NCBI GenBank assembly: GCA_947625335.1
Contig: CANQNY010000006.1
Coordinates: 1-44,768, forward strand
DNA: 44,768 nucleotides
DNA from: an uncultured Clostridia bacterium
Lineage (GTDB): Bacteria > Bacillota > Clostridia > Oscillospirales > Ruminococcaceae
Direction: 5' to 3'
The notes under the pieces were generated by a model. That model was not told the DNA's origin. It made no database searches and saw only the letters and a program-made list of their open reading frames with translations. A program made the position numbers and the translations under genes. Positions 32,864-40,129 of this stretch are shown piece by piece (the first letter of the stretch is position 1; each line of letters opens with the position of its first letter).

Positions 32864-32979
32864 CCTACACGCCGCACGTTACCGAAGTCCGAAATGAAAT
32901 TTCTCAAATTAAATAAAATTTCAACTTAAAACGAAAACGCTCCTGCAACACCTCTCACAAATTTTTCGGAAACAGAAAA

Positions 32980-33018
32980 ATTGCACTCAAAAACCCGAAA
33001 CGGATTTTTGAGTGCAAT
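32980..33018. repeat. 14-bp perfect inverted repeat
   Basis: ATTGCACTCAAAAA (32980-32993) and TTTTTGAGTGCAAT (33005-33018) pair perfectly around 11 nt. No T-run follows on either strand beyond the stem itself. It could be a weak bidirectional terminator or a regulator site ahead of the flavodoxin gene. Confidence 0.5.
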
Positions 33019-33074
33019 TCATTCTCCGACAACGTTTTTAATCCAAAATATTTTCGGCAAGATGACTTGTATAC

Positions 33075-33103
33075 TTGACATTATGTTTTCAGTATGATAA
33101 AAT
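33075..33103 (+). promoter_or_regulatory. Promoter of the flavodoxin/ferredoxin gene
   Basis: TTGACA (33075-33080), 17 nt, TAAAAT (33098-33103), about 40 nt before the ATG at 33,143. Confidence 0.7.
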
Positions 33104-33142
33104 TGTAATAGTAAATTTTGAACTTAACGGAGGAAATTAAAA

Positions 33143-33901
33143 ATGGTAGGAGTATATTTAAGCGGGACAGGCAACACAAAACATTGCGTTGAAAAATTAG
33201 TTAAATTGTTAGATTTGTCCGCGGAATGTTTTCCGCTGGAACATTCCGATATTATTAAAATATTGAAAAAACACGATACAATCGTACTCGGCTATCCGAC
33301 GCAGTTTTCAAACGCTCCGTTTATGGTGCGTGATTTTATTAAAACCAATTCTTCTTTATGGAACGGGAAAAAGGTGTTTTGCGTAAATACCATGGGACTT
33401 TTCAGCGGCGACGGAACGGGTTGTACAGCCCGAATTTTAAGAAAATACGGCGCGGTGATACTTGGCGGCTTGCAGCTCAAAATGCCCGATTCGGTATGCG
33501 ACAGTAAGCTGTTAAAAAAGAGCATTGAAGAAAATAAATTGCTCGTAAAAGCCGCCGGCAAACGCATTGAAGAAGTTGCAAAGCAAATTCAATTAGGAAA
33601 ATATCCGCGCGAGGGATTGAGTTTTATAGCGCAGATAAAAGGTCTTTTCGGGCAAAGATTATGGTTTTATCATAAAACAACAAATTATACCGATAAATTA
33701 AAAATAAGTAATTTGTGCATTGGGTGCGGGTTATGCAGTAAAAATTGTCCTATGGGAAATATAAAAATTGAAAACAATAAGGCTACTGCAGGCAGCAAAT
33801 GTACAATGTGTTATCGCTGCGTCAGCTTGTGCCCAAAACAAGCTGTAACGCTGCTTGGAGAGCGGGTTTACGAGCAATGCAGATTTAAAAAATATATTTG
33901 A
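33143..33901 (+). CDS. EFR1-type flavodoxin/ferredoxin fusion
   Basis: A 252-residue electron-transfer protein. The N-terminal flavodoxin-like part has the phosphate-binding loop YLSGTGNTKHCVEKL, LGYPTQFSNAP and NTMGLFSGDG for FMN. The C-terminal part holds two 4Fe-4S clusters: CIGCGLCSKNCP and CTMCYRCVSLCP. This is the EFR1 family of Clostridia, thought to be a redox carrier; partner unknown. CGGAGG precedes the ATG and a clear promoter stands upstream, so it is probably a single-gene unit. Confidence 0.88.
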   Translation: MVGVYLSGTGNTKHCVEKLVKLLDLSAECFPLEHSDIIKILKKHDTIVLGYPTQFSNAPFMVRDFIKTNSSLWNGKKVFCVNTMGLFSGDGTGCTARILRKYGAVILGGLQLKMPDSVCDSKLLKKSIEENKLLVKAAGKRIEEVAKQIQLGKYPREGLSFIAQIKGLFGQRLWFYHKTTNYTDKLKISNLCIGCGLCSKNCPMGNIKIENNKATAGSKCTMCYRCVSLCPKQAVTLLGERVYEQCRFKKYI

Positions 33902-34001
33902 AAGTTGCGCGTTTTGTAACGCCTATTTCGGGGAAATATTTCAAGGGTATTTCAGATTCGCAAATCAATGACTATCTGGATTATTACAGTAGGCAAAACA
34001 T

Positions 34002-34151
34002 ATGACAGAAAGTACAGTAAGCGAGTCCATTACAAAGTTATTTAATAATCCTGAAATGGGGTTTATCTACCACAAAAGGGAAAGCCTTGAAAACGAAATT
34101 GAACGGTATCTTTTTGTAGCGGACAGCGAGAGGACGAAACGGGAGATTTAG
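34002..34151 (+). pseudogene. 49-codon ORF and upstream fragment, gene remnants
   Basis: Within the otherwise empty 33,902-34,285 gap, one frame reads ARFVTPISGKYFKGISDSQI onward to TGA at 34,003, with an ATGA overlap to a second frame, MTESTVSESITKLFNNPEMG, that ends in TAG at 34,149. Both look protein-like but are short, without ribosome sites or domains I know. They may be remnants of a deleted gene pair. Confidence 0.3.
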
Positions 34152-34238
34152 CGCGGATTTTGCCCTCGCTCGTCAATTTCCTGTGTATCTTCATCAGCTC
34201 CGCGACGACTTCCGATAATCATCGTTGTGCAAGTTAAA

Positions 34239-34265
34239 GCACGTCCTCAAAAATTGAGAACGTGC
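34239..34265 (-). terminator. Terminator of the minus-strand hydrolase operon
   Basis: On the minus strand GCACGTTCTCA pairs with TGAGGACGTGC (one G-U pair), followed by TTTAACTT. It lies about 20 nt after the stop of the alpha/beta hydrolase. Confidence 0.65.
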
Positions 34266-34285
34266 CGAAATAATATCAATGGAAT

Positions 34286-35278
34286 TTATCCCAGATATTT
34301 TTTGAAAAACTCCTCCAACTTGTCAAACGGAATTGCATTTTTCCCGCCGCCGTCATAGAGGTCGGTGTGAACGGCGTTCGGAATAATCAGAAGTTCCTTG
34401 TTGTCCGTGTATTTGCTGTCTGTAGTCATTGCCGCATATGCGTCTTTTCCAAAATAGCAGGAATGCGCCTTTTCGCCGTGCATTATCAGCACTGCGCTGC
34501 GAATTTCGTTGCTGTAAGTGTTTATCGGCTGGTTCATAAACGACATACAGCCCGTTACGTTCCAACCGCCGTTTGAATTGAGCGAACGCGGGTGATAGCC
34601 TCTCTTTGTCTTGTAATAATCGTGATAATCTTTCACGAAAAACGGCGCGTCTTCAGGGAGCGGGTCAACCACGCCGCCGCCAAGCGCATATTCGCCCGTC
34701 TTGAAATCCTTGATACGCTGTGCATTGAGGGCGACTTTTTTCTGATAACGCTGTTCCTCGCTGTCATCTGCGTCAAAATATCCGTTCGCATTAACGCGCG
34801 CCATATCGTACATTGTGGACGCAACAGTCGCTTTAATTCTCGTGTCAAGCGCGGCGGTGTTTACTGCAAGACCGCCCCAGCCGCAGATGCCTATAATTCC
34901 GATTTTTTCGGGGTCAACATTGTCCTGCACCGAGAGGAAATCTACCGCAGCCATAAAATCCTCGGTGTTAATATCGGGTGACGCCATATAGCGAGGTGTG
35001 CCGCCGCTTTCTCCCGTGAATGACGGATCAAATGCAATCGTCAGAAATCCGCGCTCCGCCATTGTCTGGGCGTAAAGTCCCGAACATTGCTCCTTGACTG
35101 CGCCGAACGGTCCGCAGACTGCAATTGCCGCAAGTTTGCTCTCCGCATTTTTCGGCGTGTACATATCCGCGGCAAGCGTAATGCCGTAACGATTGCGGAA
35201 CGTCACCTTCTTATGCTCCACCTTTTCGCTTTTCGGGAATGTCTTATCCCATTCGTTTGTCAGTTTAAGTTCGTTCAT
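34286..35278 (-). CDS. Alpha/beta hydrolase (dienelactone hydrolase-like)
   Basis: A 330-residue hydrolase. The nucleophile elbow is GICGWGG, giving Cys where most relatives have Ser, as in dienelactone hydrolases; the oxyanion region is AVCGPFGAVKEQ; the acid and His are likely in VLIMHGEKAHS and NAVHTDLYD. Related proteins (YcjY-like) are of unknown substrate. The ATG chosen lies after AAAGGCAGG; an upstream ATG near 35,329 would run through that site and into the previous gene. It is the third gene of a minus-strand operon behind a LysR-controlled promoter. Confidence 0.8.
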   Translation of the reverse strand: MNELKLTNEWDKTFPKSEKVEHKKVTFRNRYGITLAADMYTPKNAESKLAAIAVCGPFGAVKEQCSGLYAQTMAERGFLTIAFDPSFTGESGGTPRYMASPDINTEDFMAAVDFLSVQDNVDPEKIGIIGICGWGGLAVNTAALDTRIKATVASTMYDMARVNANGYFDADDSEEQRYQKKVALNAQRIKDFKTGEYALGGGVVDPLPEDAPFFVKDYHDYYKTKRGYHPRSLNSNGGWNVTGCMSFMNQPINTYSNEIRSAVLIMHGEKAHSCYFGKDAYAAMTTDSKYTDNKELLIIPNAVHTDLYDGGGKNAIPFDKLEEFFKKYLG

Positions 35279-35303
35279 TGTAATAACCTGCCTTTCTGAA
35301 TTT

Positions 35304-36440
35304 TTAATACCAATCGTGTTTTTCATCACGATTTAATTTTGCTATTTTTTCCATTTCGCTGTCGGACAATTTAAATCCGAAAATATCGAGATTTTCCCTG
35401 ATGTGGTCGGGATTGCTCGAACCGGGGATAACAACCACGCCCCTTTGCAAATTCCAGCGCAGAATGACTTGCGCGGCGGTAACTCCGTGAGCGTTTGCAA
35501 TTTCGTTCAGCGTTTTATCGCCGAGCATTTCTGCCGTGTGACCGCGCCCGCCGAACGGATACCAACCTTGCACAACAATGCCGAGATTTTGAATATACGG
35601 CACTACCGCCTGTTCCTGATAATACGGGTGAATTTCATTTTGCACAAGTGCGGGGGTTATATTCACCTGCGGCAGAAATTCCTCAAGCTCTTCAATATAA
35701 AAATTCGACAGACCTAGCGAGTGTATTTTCCCGTCCTTTACGAATTTTTCCATTGCAAGATACGCTTTAACGTCATTTTCGCCGGGGTGGTGCAACAGCA
35801 TCATATCAATATAGCCGATGTCAAGTTTATTGAGCGCGTCTTGTATCGCCTTTTCGGGATTTCGGAACTGTTCGCCGGGATAGATTTTCGTAATAACGAA
35901 AATTTCCTCGCGCGGCACGTCGCTGTCCCGTATTGCGCGCCCGACTGCCGCCTCGTTGCCGTACATATACGCCGTGTCGATAAGCCGCCCGCCGCTTTCG
36001 AGCAATGCCGTCACCGAATTGTAACATTCTTCGTTGGAAAGGCTGTATGTGCCTAAACCCATTATCGGCATTTCATACCCGCTGTTCAGCATAACCGTTT
36101 TCCTTTCAAAGTTAAATTCACCGATGTTTGCGGTTTCGCTCGGAGTTGGAATGCTTTCGGTGCTTTTGTCCGAACTACTTCCCGTTGTTGCAGAGGAAGA
36201 TGTTTCGGGAATTGTTGAACTGCTTTCCGTTTTGGAAGTCGCTGAAGATGATGATACTGCTGAACTTTGCGATAATTCGGAATTAACGCTTTCGCTTGAA
36301 TTTGGTTCACTTGAAATAATTTCTGTGGAAGTTGATGTTGTACTTGCGCTGTTTGCGGTTTCGCTTTCCGAATTATTGCTGCAAGCGACCAATCCGAAAG
36401 CAAGCGTCAGCAATAATAAACTTGAGATAATGCGTTTCAT
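35304..36440 (-). CDS. Aldo/keto reductase with lipoprotein signal
   Basis: A 378-residue protein. The N-terminus is a lipoprotein signal, IISSLLLLTLAFGLVACSNN with lipobox LVAC (Cys20), then a Ser/Thr/Glu linker of about 75 residues. From about residue 100 there is a full aldo/keto reductase: GYEMPIMGLGTY, the tetrad Asp and Tyr in DTAYMYGNEAAVG, Lys in VITKIYP and His in LLHHPGE, then LGLSNF, QNEIHPYY and the NADP-binding VVIPGSSNPDHIREN. Such enzymes are normally cytosolic because they use NADPH; an exported, membrane-anchored form is unusual. It overlaps neither neighbour; the acetyltransferase ends 2 nt upstream. Confidence 0.85.
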   Translation of the reverse strand: MKRIISSLLLLTLAFGLVACSNNSESETANSASTTSTSTEIISSEPNSSESVNSELSQSSAVSSSSATSKTESSSTIPETSSSATTGSSSDKSTESIPTPSETANIGEFNFERKTVMLNSGYEMPIMGLGTYSLSNEECYNSVTALLESGGRLIDTAYMYGNEAAVGRAIRDSDVPREEIFVITKIYPGEQFRNPEKAIQDALNKLDIGYIDMMLLHHPGENDVKAYLAMEKFVKDGKIHSLGLSNFYIEELEEFLPQVNITPALVQNEIHPYYQEQAVVPYIQNLGIVVQGWYPFGGRGHTAEMLGDKTLNEIANAHGVTAAQVILRWNLQRGVVVIPGSSNPDHIRENLDIFGFKLSDSEMEKIAKLNRDEKHDWY

Positions 36441-36441
36441 T

Positions 36442-37014
36442 TTATCCCTCCGTTTCTATACGTTTGATAACCCTTGCAGGAACGCCGCCGACAATTGTAT
36501 ACGGTTCTACGTCCTTTGTAACGACTGCTCCCGCGGCAACAACTGCCCATTCTCCCACGGTAACACCCGACAAAATTGTTGCATTTGAGCCTATCCACAC
36601 ATGGTCGCAAATCCTTATCGGCGAGTAGTGATTTTTACGCTCCTGTTTTGGGTCAAGGTCGTGATTTATAGTCGCCAGCACAACATTATGACCGATAAGA
36701 ACGTCGTTCCCGATATAAATTCCGCCTTGATCCTGAAAGTGACAGCAGGAATTTATAAACACATTTTTCCCGATGTGGATATTCCGTCCGAAGTCCGTGT
36801 AAAACGGCAAAAACATTCTAAAGCCCTCGCCGACTTCCTCGCCGACTATCTCGGACATAAGCGCGGGTATCTCCGCGTCCGTGTGATAGCGGGAATTAAG
36901 TTTTGCAAGTGCCTTTTGCGTTTCCTGACAAACCGCCCAAATTCGACGGTTCATTTCGTTTTCGTCAACTGTTGGGAGTTGCCCCGAAAAATACGCGAGA
37001 ATTTCTTCAACCAT
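36442..37014 (-). CDS. Maltose/galactoside-type O-acetyltransferase
   Basis: A 190-residue left-handed beta-helix acetyltransferase using acetyl-CoA. The N-terminal helical cap is followed by hexapeptide repeats (GKNVFINSCCHFQDQGGIYI, GNDVLIGHNVVL) with the catalytic His in ATINHD, then VWIGSNATILSGVTVGEWAV and VGGVPARVI. Substrate (a sugar in LacA/Maa) is not defined by sequence. First gene of the minus-strand operon. Confidence 0.9.
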   Translation of the reverse strand: MVEEILAYFSGQLPTVDENEMNRRIWAVCQETQKALAKLNSRYHTDAEIPALMSEIVGEEVGEGFRMFLPFYTDFGRNIHIGKNVFINSCCHFQDQGGIYIGNDVLIGHNVVLATINHDLDPKQERKNHYSPIRICDHVWIGSNATILSGVTVGEWAVVAAGAVVTKDVEPYTIVGGVPARVIKRIETEG

Positions 37015-37037
37015 TTAATTCTCCCCTTTCTGATTTC

Positions 37038-37066
37038 ATTATAGCATAGAATATTTGAAATAGCAA
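37038..37066 (-). promoter_or_regulatory. Promoter of the acetyltransferase operon with LysR-type palindrome
   Basis: On the minus strand TTGCTA (37066-37061), 17 nt, TATAAT (37043-37038). The palindrome ATTTG-N6-CAAAT (37053-37068) covers its -35 box. A T-N11-A type site in the gap between a LysR gene and its divergent target is the usual binding place of the regulator. Confidence 0.65.
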
Positions 37067-37093
37067 ATACATATTTTATTTGTTTTGATATAC

Positions 37094-37122
37094 TTGAAAA
37101 GTATGACAAACTGTGCTATAAT
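37094..37122 (+). promoter_or_regulatory. Promoter of the LysR gene
   Basis: TTGAAA (37094-37099), 17 nt, TATAAT (37117-37122), preceded by TGTGC, 18 nt upstream of the ATG. Confidence 0.7.
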
Positions 37123-37140
37123 ATCTTTGGGGGTGTATTT

Positions 37141-38037
37141 ATGGACATCAGAACATTAAAATATTTTCTTGCCGTAGCACAGGAGGAGAACATCACAAAA
37201 GCCGCGGAAATTCTGCATATGTCACAGCCGCCGCTCTCCCGTCAGCTCCACGACTTAGAGGAAGAACTCGGCGTAAAACTGTTTGAGCGCACAAACAGAA
37301 AGGTTATTTTGACAAACGAGGGCGCGTTGCTTCGACAGCGGGCGGAGGAAATTCTGGAGCTTGTGGAAAAAACAAAAGCCGACGTCAGCCCGAAAACGGA
37401 CAACATAAGCGGTGATATTTACATCGGCAGCGGCGAAACAGAGGGAATTCGCACGCTTGCAAAGGTGATTTATAATGTCAGGAAAAAATATCCAGATATT
37501 CGTTTTCATTTTTACAGCGGTCACGCGGAGGACGTTTCAGACAGGCTTGACAGAGGACTTCTGGACTTTGGCGTTTGCATTGAACCTGCGAATATGTCAA
37601 AGTATGATTTGATAAAGTTACCGACAACCGACCGCTGGGGCGTTCTTGTGCGGCGTGACGACCCGCTTGCAGGTAAGACAGCGATTACACCAAAAGACCT
37701 TTTGAAACGGCAGATTATCGCGACAAATCAGGCAATGGCGGAGGGCGAATTTTCGGGTTGGTCAGGCGGATTGTATCAAAAATACGACATTGCCGCAACG
37801 TATAATTTGTTGTACAATGCCGCAATTCTCGTTGAGGAGGGCGTGGGAATTGCGCTGTGCATTGAAAATGTTATCCGTGATTATGACGAAAATCCGCTCT
37901 GTTTCCGCCCGCTTGACCCGCCGATGAACGTCGGGCTTGACATCATCTGGAAAAAGCATTATGTGTTTTCCAAAGCGGCGGAAGTGTTTTTAGAGGAACT
38001 CAGAAATTATATACCAAAGGATTTGCACTCAAAATAA
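37141..38037 (+). CDS. LysR-family transcriptional regulator
   Basis: A 298-residue regulator. The winged HTH is MDIRTLKYFLAVAQEENITK, AAEILHMSQPPLSRQLHDLE, KLFERTNRKVILTNEG. The effector domain starts near residue 90 (GDIYIGSGETEGIRTLAKVI). GGGGG precedes the ATG. It is divergent from the acetyltransferase, aldo/keto reductase and hydrolase operon with a palindrome between them, so it most likely regulates that operon; the inducer is unknown. Confidence 0.92.
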   Translation: MDIRTLKYFLAVAQEENITKAAEILHMSQPPLSRQLHDLEEELGVKLFERTNRKVILTNEGALLRQRAEEILELVEKTKADVSPKTDNISGDIYIGSGETEGIRTLAKVIYNVRKKYPDIRFHFYSGHAEDVSDRLDRGLLDFGVCIEPANMSKYDLIKLPTTDRWGVLVRRDDPLAGKTAITPKDLLKRQIIATNQAMAEGEFSGWSGGLYQKYDIAATYNLLYNAAILVEEGVGIALCIENVIRDYDENPLCFRPLDPPMNVGLDIIWKKHYVFSKAAEVFLEELRNYIPKDLHSK

Positions 38038-38098
38038 ATATAACGAAATCATACCGATTTCTGTATCCCTTCTGATTTTGCGGTCGCTATGCGCTACC

Positions 38099-38251
38099 CT
38101 AACAGTTGCCCTCGGCGATTTTCTCATATGCCCGAAAAAGCTCTTTCACTCGGAGGAGCTTTTTCTGTTCGATGTCGGAGTTTTTGCCTTGCGCCTGTTT
38201 TTCGCGAACGGCACTTTGAAGTTCGTCGGCTTTGGAATAGATTTGCTCCAT
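38099..38251 (-). pseudogene. 50-codon ORF, possible gene remnant
   Basis: On the minus strand MEQIYSKADELQSAVREKQA continues to KKLLRVKELFRAYEKIAEGNC-type helical text before TAG. The frame is open upstream past the ATG for some codons and there is no ribosome site. It overlaps the LysR terminator. It looks like the tail of a lost helical protein, perhaps a mobilisation gene; weak evidence. Confidence 0.3.
38134..38166 (+). terminator. Terminator downstream of the LysR gene
   Basis: GAAAAAGCTC (38134-38143) and GAGCTTTTTC (38156-38165) are a perfect 10-bp stem ending in a T-run. It is about 100 nt after the LysR stop. Confidence 0.6.
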
Positions 38252-38277
38252 AGCAAAACTTGTTTTTTGAAATAGAA

Positions 38278-38305
38278 AAAGCGGAGAGCTGCAACTCTCC
38301 GCTTT
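38278..38305 (-). terminator. Second minus-strand terminator below citrate synthase
   Basis: AAAGCGGAGAG (38278-38288) and CTCTCCGCTTT (38295-38305) form a perfect 11-bp stem. On the minus strand it is followed by TTCTATTTC, so it would act as a back-up terminator for transcripts coming from the citrate synthase side. Confidence 0.6.
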
Positions 38306-38369
38306 AGCGATTTAATCATGAAATGCAACGCTATTCCCCAAAATGCAAATTATTCAGTTGTCAAAGAAA

Positions 38370-38400
38370 AAGGACGCTCGTCTGTCGAAAAGCGTCCTAA
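38370..38400 (-). terminator. Terminator downstream of citrate synthase
   Basis: AGGACGCT and AGCGTCCT form an 8-bp stem with a 12-nt loop; on the minus strand the stem is followed by TTTTTCTTT. It would end the citrate synthase transcript after passing the structured region 38,411-38,512. Confidence 0.65.
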
Positions 38401-38410
38401 TTTGTTGTTT

Positions 38411-38512
38411 GGGGTGGGCATGTTATCCTTTCGGGTAACTCTGCGTTTTCAAGCGGCATTACATTTCCTTTTGTAATGCGGGTTAGCGACCATATCCCTT
38501 AGATGTCCCCCC
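38411..38512. ncRNA. Structured RNA-like region after citrate synthase
   Basis: A closing helix GGGGTGGGCAT (38411-38421) with ATGTCCCCCC (38503-38512) encloses at least two hairpins: GTTATCC-TTTC-GGGTAAC (38422-38439) and GCATTACA with TGTAATGC around position 38,467. The minus-strand version has a GAAA tetraloop; two non-Watson-Crick positions pair as G-U only on the plus strand. Strand and family are therefore undecided. It begins about 22 nt from the citrate synthase stop. Confidence 0.4.
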
Positions 38513-38534
38513 GAAAGGCAGCTCGAAATATTTT

Positions 38535-39878
38535 TTACACATTTTCGCTGAATTCGCGTTTTTTCATAACGCTCTTGTAAGCGGGGCGGATAATCTTGCT
38601 TGCGGTGGTAAGTTCCTCTATCCTGTGCGCGCTCCAGCCGACAATTCTCGCAATAGCGAAAATAGCCGTAAAAAGCTCTATCGGTATTCCCAGCATATCA
38701 TACACAAATCCGCTGTAAAAATCGACATTCGGACTTACGCCCTTCATTATCTTGCGCTTTTTCGCAATGAGTTTCGGCGCGGCGTCCTCGATATTCTTGT
38801 AAAGCTGTAAATCGTTGTCGCGGTGCTTTGCCACGGCAAGCTTTTCGACGTAAGACCTGAAAATTCTCTCGCGCGGGTCGGACAGCGAATATACCGCGTG
38901 TCCCATGCCGTAAATAAGACCCTTACGGTCAAAAGCCTCTCCGTCAAGCAGTTTTGCGAGATAATCGCTTACTGCGTCGTAATCGGTAATATCCGAGACG
39001 TGTTCGCGGATATCCTGCATCATCTCCATGACCTTGATATTCGCGCCGCCGTGTTTAGGACCTTTAAGCGACGACATCGCCGCCGCAATGGTGGAATATG
39101 TATCCGAGCCAGACGAGGTTACAACGCGCGTCGTAAAGGTCGAGTTGTTGCCGCCGCCGTGTTCCATATGCAGCAGCAAAGCCACGTCCAGCACCTTCGC
39201 TTCAAGCGCGGTGTAACTCTTATCCGGGCGCAGCATCATAAGCAAATTCTCCGCAGTAGAAAGCGCGGGATCGGGACGGTGAATATACATGCTCTCGTCG
39301 TTTTCATAGTGGTTGTACGCGTGATAAGCGTAAGCCGCCAGCATCGGAAACCGCGCGATAAGCATAATGCACTGATAAAGGCTGTCCGCAAGGTCCCCCG
39401 AAAGAGCCGTGCTGTCATACGACGCGAGAGTAAGTATACTTCTCGTCATAGAATTCATAATATCCTTGCTGGGTGCTTTCATAATGACGTCTCTGGTGAA
39501 ATTCGTCGGCAGGCAGCGGCATTCTCCGAGAATTCCGGAAAATTCCGCCGATTCTTCCTCCGTCGGCATTTCTCCGAACAGCAGAAGATACGCCGTTCTC
39601 TCAAAGCCGAACCCGTAATCTCCGCACATTGCCACAAGGTCCTTGACATTGTACCCCCTGTACCAAAGCTCGCCCTCGCAGGGAGACTCCACCCCGTCGA
39701 CCGTTTTGAACGAGACCATCTGGGAAATTGTGGTAAGCCCCGTAAGCACCCCTTTGCCGTTGATATCGCGAAGTCCGCGGTTTACGCCGTAAAGGCTGTA
39801 AAGCTCGTCGGAAATCGTATCGTTTTTGCGGCACAAATCCTGTTTTTTCTCGGCATAATCTCTGATAATGTTTGTCAT
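38535..39878 (-). CDS. Citrate synthase
   Basis: A 447-residue citrate/2-methylcitrate synthase that condenses oxaloacetate and acetyl-CoA. Catalytic residues are visible: His in LLHMEHGGGNNSTF, His in IYGMGHAVYSLSDPR and Asp in SPNVDFYSGFVY. The N-terminus has GLTTISQMVSFKTVDGVE and GELWYRGYNVKDL. The length is slightly above the usual 370-430 because of an N-terminal extension seen in Clostridia. GGAGGACGACAAT precedes the ATG. It is a single-gene unit with a leader hairpin and its own terminators, probably feeding glutamate synthesis via 2-oxoglutarate. Confidence 0.92.
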   Translation of the reverse strand: MTNIIRDYAEKKQDLCRKNDTISDELYSLYGVNRGLRDINGKGVLTGLTTISQMVSFKTVDGVESPCEGELWYRGYNVKDLVAMCGDYGFGFERTAYLLLFGEMPTEEESAEFSGILGECRCLPTNFTRDVIMKAPSKDIMNSMTRSILTLASYDSTALSGDLADSLYQCIMLIARFPMLAAYAYHAYNHYENDESMYIHRPDPALSTAENLLMMLRPDKSYTALEAKVLDVALLLHMEHGGGNNSTFTTRVVTSSGSDTYSTIAAAMSSLKGPKHGGANIKVMEMMQDIREHVSDITDYDAVSDYLAKLLDGEAFDRKGLIYGMGHAVYSLSDPRERIFRSYVEKLAVAKHRDNDLQLYKNIEDAAPKLIAKKRKIMKGVSPNVDFYSGFVYDMLGIPIELFTAIFAIARIVGWSAHRIEELTTASKIIRPAYKSVMKKREFSENV

Positions 39879-39919
39879 ATTGTCGTCCTCCGTATTGGAA
39901 ATTTTAGGCAAAATTTAAA

Positions 39920-39963
39920 CAATACCGCACAAAGAACACGAAACCGTGCTTTATGCGGCATTG
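39920..39963 (-). promoter_or_regulatory. Leader hairpin (possible attenuator) of citrate synthase
   Basis: On the minus strand CAATGCCGCATAAAG pairs along 15 bp (two G-U pairs) with CTTTGTGCGGTATTG, with an inner GCACG/CGTGT helix, followed by TTTAAATTTTG. It stands between the promoter (40,001-40,029) and the start codon. The G-U pairs form only on the minus strand, which supports an RNA function in this leader. Confidence 0.55.
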
Positions 39964-40000
39964 CCTTAAGACGGCAGTCAAATATTTTCCCTAATAATTT

Positions 40001-40029
40001 ATTATAGCACATTTGAGTTATAAAATCAA
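40001..40029 (-). promoter_or_regulatory. Promoter of citrate synthase
   Basis: On the minus strand TTGATT (40029-40024), 17 nt, TATAAT (40006-40001), preceded by TGTGC. Transcription would start near 39,994, giving a leader of about 115 nt that contains the hairpin at 39,920-39,963. Confidence 0.65.
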
Positions 40030-40070
40030 GCGAATTATAAAATTTTTCACAAATTCATCACAAAACAGCA

Positions 40071-40099
40071 TTGACAAACGCGAAAAAAGAAATTATACT
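40071..40099 (+). promoter_or_regulatory. Promoter of the P-type ATPase
   Basis: TTGACA (40071-40076), 17 nt, TATACT (40094-40099), 31 nt before the ATG at 40,130. Confidence 0.75.
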
Positions 40100-40129
40100 G
40101 TACTTATATAACGAATTTTCGGAGGGAAT

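Noticed and set aside
32820-32866. CRISPR-like array of TGTACCC units
   Set aside because: The units are 7 nt, adjacent and imperfect, with no spacers and no cas genes nearby.
38078-38275. Plus-strand 65-codon frame after the LysR gene
   Set aside because: It has no ribosome site and covers the LysR terminator; the minus-strand frame here looks more protein-like, although also doubtful.
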